From positions 310,001 to 374,000 of the forward strand of contig NZ_PRDB01000004.1 in assembly GCF_002925905.1 (NCBI RefSeq): a stretch of 64,000 bases of DNA, in the 5' to 3' direction. The stretch is from Klebsiella michiganensis. Lineage in GTDB: Bacteria > Pseudomonadota > Gammaproteobacteria > Enterobacterales > Enterobacteriaceae. The notes beneath the pieces are model-generated. The model did no database searches, was not told the DNA's origin, and saw only the letters and a program-made list of their open reading frames with translations. A program made the position numbers and the translations under genes. Below, piece by piece: positions 60,130 to 64,000 of the stretch; the stretch's first letter is position 1; each line of letters starts with the position of its first letter.

Positions 60130-60348
60130 ATGCACGATAGCACTTTAGAGACTCGCCTTGCGGAGCTGGAGAGCAGACTGGCGTTTCAGGAAATCACTAT
60201 TGAAGACCTCAACAAGACCGTCACCGCCCACGAGATAGAAATGGCGAGGATGCGCGAACATATGCGCCTGATGGTCGAAAAACTGAAAGCCACTCAGCCG
60301 TCGCATATGGCTTCACAGGCGGAAGAAACGCCCCCGCCGCACTATTAA
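60130..60348 (+). CDS. slyX: SlyX coiled-coil protein
   Basis: SlyX is a 72 aa coiled-coil protein of unknown function, heptad-rich between residues 5 and 55 ([23 protein letters not shown]). It lies between the divergently oriented fkpA and slyD. An AGAGG precedes the start. Confidence 0.93.
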   Translation: MHDSTLETRLAELESRLAFQEITIEDLNKTVTAHEIEMARMREHMRLMVEKLKATQPSHMASQAEETPPPHY

Positions 60349-60353
60349 GACGT

Positions 60354-60384
60354 AAAAAAAGCGGGTTTCCCCGCTTTTTTCTAT
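60354..60384. terminator. Bidirectional terminator between slyX and slyD
   Basis: AAAAAAAGCGGG/CCCGCTTTTTT hairpin, suitable for both slyX (+) and slyD (-). Confidence 0.9.
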
Positions 60385-60407
60385 TCCGCGACGCGAGCGC
60401 AGCGGAA

Positions 60408-60995
60408 TTAGTGGCAGCCGCAGCCGCCGTTGCCGCCGCAGCCGCCTTTGCCATGTTCGTGGTCATGGTCATGGCCGTGGCCACCGCAGCAACCATCATG
60501 ATCGTGGTCGTGGCCATGATCGTGCCCGTGAGCACCGTGTACATGACCATGCTCCAGCTCTTCCGCCGTTGCTTCGCGAATCGCGACAACTTCAACGTTG
60601 AACTTCAGATTCTGACCAGCCAGCATGTGGTTACCGTCAACAACAACGTGTTCGTCACCCACTTCGGTGATTTCTACCGGTACCGGACCCTGATCGGTTT
60701 CCGCCAGGAAGCGCATGCCAACCTGCAGTTCATCAACGCCCATAAATACGTCTTTAGGAACGCGCTGAACCAGGTTTTCGTCGTACTGACCGTATGCATC
60801 GTTAGCGCCGACTTCGACGTCAAATTTGTCGCCAACGTCGTGGCCGTCCAGCGCGTTTTCCAGGCCGGAAATCAGGGAACCGTGACCATGCAGGTAGTCA
60901 AGCGGCGCGCTTACCGGAGACTCATCAACCAACACACCGTCTTCTGTACGTACCTGATAGGCCAGGCTGACCACCAGGTCTTTTGCTACTTTCAT
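60408..60995 (-). CDS. slyD: FKBP-type peptidyl-prolyl isomerase and nickel chaperone SlyD
   Basis: SlyD is a cytoplasmic prolyl isomerase, chaperone and nickel donor for hydrogenase maturation. The 195 aa protein has the split FKBP domain (about 1-70 and 130-145), the insert-in-flap domain (about 75-120) and a metal-binding tail with dense histidines and cysteines (HGHVHGAHGHDHGHDHDHDGCC, GGCGCH). The tail is of the kind that binds nickel columns. Confidence 0.97.
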   Translation of the reverse strand: MKVAKDLVVSLAYQVRTEDGVLVDESPVSAPLDYLHGHGSLISGLENALDGHDVGDKFDVEVGANDAYGQYDENLVQRVPKDVFMGVDELQVGMRFLAETDQGPVPVEITEVGDEHVVVDGNHMLAGQNLKFNVEVVAIREATAEELEHGHVHGAHGHDHGHDHDHDGCCGGHGHDHDHEHGKGGCGGNGGCGCH

Positions 60996-61089
60996 GATAT
61001 CTCCTGAGCATGGGAAGAATAGTGGCGCAGATTGTAGCGGAATTCTGCACCCGTGTACCCTCTAGCTTAAAAAAAGCCGATAGATAACG

Positions 61090-61290
61090 CTAGTCCGGAT
61101 GAAAAATGCCTATCACTTGCTCTTCTTTGCGAACATGCTCGCGGACCTCTTTATCCGCCTCACGCATCTGATGACCGCACTTAACGCACTCAACAATATC
61201 GACATTATTCTCACGCCACATCGCCAGCGAATCCTGGGCCTGGCACGCCGGGCATTTCGCACCGGCGATAAAACGTTTACGCACAGCCAT
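61090..61290 (-). CDS. yheV: YheV zinc-ribbon protein
   Basis: YheV (66 aa) is of unknown function with a zinc-ribbon motif: C13, C16, C35 and C38. The C-terminus is charged. It follows kefB by 11 bases in the kefGB-yheV cluster. Confidence 0.92.
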   Translation of the reverse strand: MAVRKRFIAGAKCPACQAQDSLAMWRENNVDIVECVKCGHQMREADKEVREHVRKEEQVIGIFHPD

Positions 61291-61301
61291 ATCATTTACC
61301 T

Positions 61302-63107
61302 TTATTCAAATTCATCCCAGCCGTCTAACTGCCTGCTCTCTTTTTGCATCTCGCGCTGAAAAATCTCCTCCAGCTCGCGTCTGGCTTCCCGCACGCGGGA
61401 TATCTGCAGGGTATCACTATGCACCGGCATTAACTCACGCAGCATCCGCATATCGAGGCGCCGAAAATGCAGCTGGGCGCGCTGCGCCTGATGGGGATGC
61501 ATGCCGAGCGAGATAAGCGCTTTTCGTCCTAGCTCCAGCGCGCTGGAGAAGGTTTCGCGGGAAAACTGCGCCACTCCCGCCTGCAGCAGCTCATGGGCCT
61601 CAACGCGTCCCCGCGCTCGCGCCAGAATATGGAGATGTGGAAAGTGTTGTTGACACATCTCCACCAGCTTCATGGTATCTTCCGGCTCGTTGCAGGTGAT
61701 AACGATCGACTGCGCGTCTTCGGCTCCCGCCGAGCGCAGGAGCTCCAGCTGCGTCGCATCGCCAAAATAAACTTTATAGCCATATTTACGCATCAGATTG
61801 ACCGCGCTGATATCGCGCTCCAGTACCGTAATACGCATTTTGTTCGCCATCAGCAGACGGCCAATCACCTGGCCGAAACGCCCAAAACCAACGATGATCA
61901 CCTGCGGTTTGTCATCTTCAACCCACGGAGCCTCGCCCTCCTCTTCAGGTTGGTTCAATCGCCGCGAAAGGACTTTATCGATGAGCTTCATCAGCAGCGG
62001 CGTGGTCATCATCGATAATGTCACCGTCACCAGCAGCAGGGCCATCTGATCGTTTTGAAACAGACGAAGCGAAGCGGGGAGTGAGAACAGCACAAAGGCA
62101 AACTCTCCCCCCTGGCTCAGCACGCCGGCAAACTGCACCCGTTCAGAGCTGCGCAGGCCATAAACCCGTGCCAGAAGATACAGGACGAGACCTTTTACCG
62201 TCACCAGTATCGCGACGCTGGCCACAACCCACAGTAAATGGGTATAAAGCACCCCAAGGTTCAGCGCCATGCCAACGGAAATAAAGAACAGCCCGAGGAG
62301 AAGCCCTTTAAACGGCTCAATGGCGATTTCCAGCTCGTGGCGATACTCGCTCTCTGCCAGCAGGACGCCGGCGATAAAGGTCCCCAGCGCCATCGACAAA
62401 CCGAGCGCATCCATAAACAACGCCGATCCAAGAACCAGCAGTAGCGTCGCCGCGGTAAAGACCTCCCGCACGCCGGAGCCGGCGATAAACCGAAATACCG
62501 GCCTCAGCAGATAACGACCTCCAACCAGCATTCCGCCGAAGGCCAGCACCTTCATCCCGATGGTGAGCCAGTTAAAATGGTCGTCACCTGACCCTGCGAG
62601 CAGGGGAACCAGCGCCAGGGCCGGGATCACAGCCAGATCCTGAAACAGCAGTACGGAGAAGCCCAGCTGCCCGGACTCGCTGCGGCTCATGCCTTTCTCC
62701 CGCATCAGCTGCAGCGCCATCGCGGTGGAAGACATCGCCAGCCCAATTCCGCCAACCACCGCAGCGCGCCATGAGAAGTCGCTAAGCATGAGCAAACCGC
62801 CAAGTATCAGCGCGCTGAAGGCGACCTGAGCGGCCCCGACGCCGAAAATGGAGCTTCTCAGCCGCCACAGCTTGGACGGATTCAACTCCAGTCCGATGAT
62901 AAACATCAGAAAGACGACGCCTAATTCTGAGAAGTGAAGAATTTCATCCACATCGCTGATGAAGCCTAATCCCCAGGGGCCGATGGCGATACCGGCCAAC
63001 AGATACCCCAGCACGGCACCAATACCCAGCCTCGCCGCCAGCGGCACCGCCACTACGGCGGCAAACAGAAATAACACCCCGGCCAGCAGTAAATCAGCTC
63101 CCGCCAT
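61302..63107 (-). CDS. kefB: Glutathione-gated potassium efflux antiporter KefB
   Basis: KefB releases potassium in response to electrophile-glutathione adducts, acidifying and protecting the cell. The 601 aa protein has about 12-13 membrane helices of the CPA2 family (about 5-380) and a C-terminal RCK/KTN domain with the Rossmann motif [17 protein letters not shown] at about residue 402 followed by [16 protein letters not shown]. Length equals E. coli. Its start overlaps the kefG stop by 14 bases. Confidence 0.97.
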   Translation of the reverse strand: MAGADLLLAGVLFLFAAVVAVPLAARLGIGAVLGYLLAGIAIGPWGLGFISDVDEILHFSELGVVFLMFIIGLELNPSKLWRLRSSIFGVGAAQVAFSALILGGLLMLSDFSWRAAVVGGIGLAMSSTAMALQLMREKGMSRSESGQLGFSVLLFQDLAVIPALALVPLLAGSGDDHFNWLTIGMKVLAFGGMLVGGRYLLRPVFRFIAGSGVREVFTAATLLLVLGSALFMDALGLSMALGTFIAGVLLAESEYRHELEIAIEPFKGLLLGLFFISVGMALNLGVLYTHLLWVVASVAILVTVKGLVLYLLARVYGLRSSERVQFAGVLSQGGEFAFVLFSLPASLRLFQNDQMALLLVTVTLSMMTTPLLMKLIDKVLSRRLNQPEEEGEAPWVEDDKPQVIIVGFGRFGQVIGRLLMANKMRITVLERDISAVNLMRKYGYKVYFGDATQLELLRSAGAEDAQSIVITCNEPEDTMKLVEMCQQHFPHLHILARARGRVEAHELLQAGVAQFSRETFSSALELGRKALISLGMHPHQAQRAQLHFRRLDMRMLRELMPVHSDTLQISRVREARRELEEIFQREMQKESRQLDGWDEFE

Positions 63108-63654
63108 TTGGACCTCCCGCCGTTACAGGGTTAGCCAGCCAATCGCGGTAGGCGCGAGCGCGGCTTTTCAGATCGTCGGGTGATTGCCGACGCGCCCAGT
63201 AGACGATAATCGGGCTCATCCAGTGCATGCGGCACATACCGGCGGTCAGTTCGAAAGGGCGGAGAATATCATTCATCGGATAACGGTGGGCATCGCGCCG
63301 GTAGGCGCTCTCCGGCTCGCCGGTAGTAATGACGCTACGCCAGTACTTTCCCGCCAGCTGATTCCCTCCCGCCCCGCTGGCAAAGCCGCGGCTGAGCACC
63401 CTGTCCAGCCACTCTTTCATCAGCGCCGGGCAGCTCCAGGTATAGAGCGGATGCTGGAAAACAATCACCTCATGCTGGCGCAGGAGATCCTGCTCGCAGG
63501 CGATATCGATAAAAAAATCCGGATAGTGCGCGTAGAGATCGTGCACGGTAACATTCGACAACTGTAAGGCCGGTTCAAGCAAAACCCGGTTGGCCACGGA
63601 ATCCTGAGATTCTGGGTGGGCATACAGCAGCAAAACTTTCGCTGTCTGAGACAT
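63094..63654 (-). CDS. kefG: KefB ancillary quinone-oxidoreductase-like subunit KefG
   Basis: KefG is the flavodoxin-fold accessory protein required for full KefB activity. The start at 63654 ([19 protein letters not shown]) gives 186 aa (E. coli 184); the open frame back to 63738 is not conserved. Conserved segments are the flavin-binding [13 protein letters not shown] and [20 protein letters not shown]. It overlaps kefB, so the two are coupled. Confidence 0.96.
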   Translation of the reverse strand: MSQTAKVLLLYAHPESQDSVANRVLLEPALQLSNVTVHDLYAHYPDFFIDIACEQDLLRQHEVIVFQHPLYTWSCPALMKEWLDRVLSRGFASGAGGNQLAGKYWRSVITTGEPESAYRRDAHRYPMNDILRPFELTAGMCRMHWMSPIIVYWARRQSPDDLKSRARAYRDWLANPVTAGGPNGGS

Positions 63655-63829
63655 CTTTCCCCTCCCGAACGTCTTCTGGCGGCCTGTGCAGCGGCTGCGT
63701 CCCGACGCAACCAGAATGACTTTGTGTATCATCTTCATTTTGGGCTACCATTGCGGCCCGGTTGAGCGATTCGCTCGACACTACATTATCATAATGACAA
63801 ATTAACATAGTCAGAACATACGGCGCCTT

Positions 63830-64000
63830 ATGATTGTTTTCTCCTCCTTACAAATTCGTCGCGGCGTACGCGTCCTGCTGGACAACGCTACCGCCACCAT
63901 CAACCCAGGGCAAAAAGTCGGCCTGGTGGGTAAAAACGGCTGCGGTAAATCCACGCTGCTTTCGCTTTTGAAAAACGAGATTAGCGCCGACGGCGGCTCA
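63830..64000 (+). CDS. yheS: ABC-F protein YheS (partial, N-terminal 57 residues)
   Basis: YheS is a duplicated ATP-binding-cassette protein of the ABC-F family that acts on ribosomes, not a transporter. Only the first 57 codons are in the window: MIVFSSLQIRRGVRVLLDN and the Walker A motif GLVGKNGCGKSTLLSLL. It starts 175 bases from and divergent to kefG. Truncation is by the window end. Confidence 0.95.
   Translation, partial: MIVFSSLQIRRGVRVLLDNATATINPGQKVGLVGKNGCGKSTLLSLLKNEISADGGS

Overview
The window is a stretch of core chromosome from an enterobacterium close to Klebsiella, Raoultella or Enterobacter. Gene order follows the E. coli K-12 region from mreB through rrnD and the S10/spc/alpha ribosomal clusters to yheS, and most proteins match their E. 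coli relatives nearly residue for residue from memory. Several E. coli genes are missing at their usual places: yhdJ, yhdWXYZ, chiA and the gspA-gspN block. A periplasmic alpha-carbonic anhydrase sits between prmA and dusB. That favours a Klebsiella-type genome, but the genus is an inference.

Positions 1-20.8 kb hold the end of the cell-shape operon (mreD partial, mreC, mreB, minus strand), csrD (Csr small-RNA turnover), and then plus-strand acuI, msrPQ (periplasmic methionine sulfoxide repair), accBC (biotin carboxylase), yhdT-panF-prmA, the carbonic anhydrase gene, dusB-fis, the acrS/acrEF efflux locus and yhdV.

Positions 20.9-26.7 kb are a complete minus-strand rRNA operon in the rrnD position: 16S, tRNA-Glu(UUC), 23S, 5S, tRNA-Thr(GGU), second 5S. 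It has tandem P1/P2 promoters and boxA sites. The distal 23S-5S-Thr-5S arrangement is that of E. coli rrnD, but the 16S-23S spacer carries tRNA-Glu instead of Ile/Ala, and the 23S-5S spacer contains an extra palindromic segment.

Positions 26.8-37.1 kb run yrdA, then yrdB/aroE/tsaC/yrdD/smg/dprA leftward, def-fmt-rsmB-trkA and mscL rightward, and arfA/zntR/yhdN leftward. From 37.2 to 50.9 kb the alpha, spc and S10 ribosomal operons lie on the minus strand with recognisable promoters, terminators and autoregulatory leaders. From 51.2 to 64 kb come a short prepilin peptidase, bfr/bfd, the str operon (rpsL-rpsG-fusA-tuf), the tusBCD/yheO tRNA-thiolation cluster, fkpA, slyX, slyD, yheV, the kefGB potassium efflux system and the start of yheS.

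Three genes (msrQ, acrS, acrF) each read as interrupted by a single missing base in a short homopolymer. They are either real recent lesions or assembly errors, and this is the main point to settle. I found no CRISPR array, prophage, insertion sequence, defence island or obviously novel multigene system. The most unusual items are the rRNA operon's spacer content, the read-through form of arfA, the solitary truncated prepilin peptidase and the three frameshifts.
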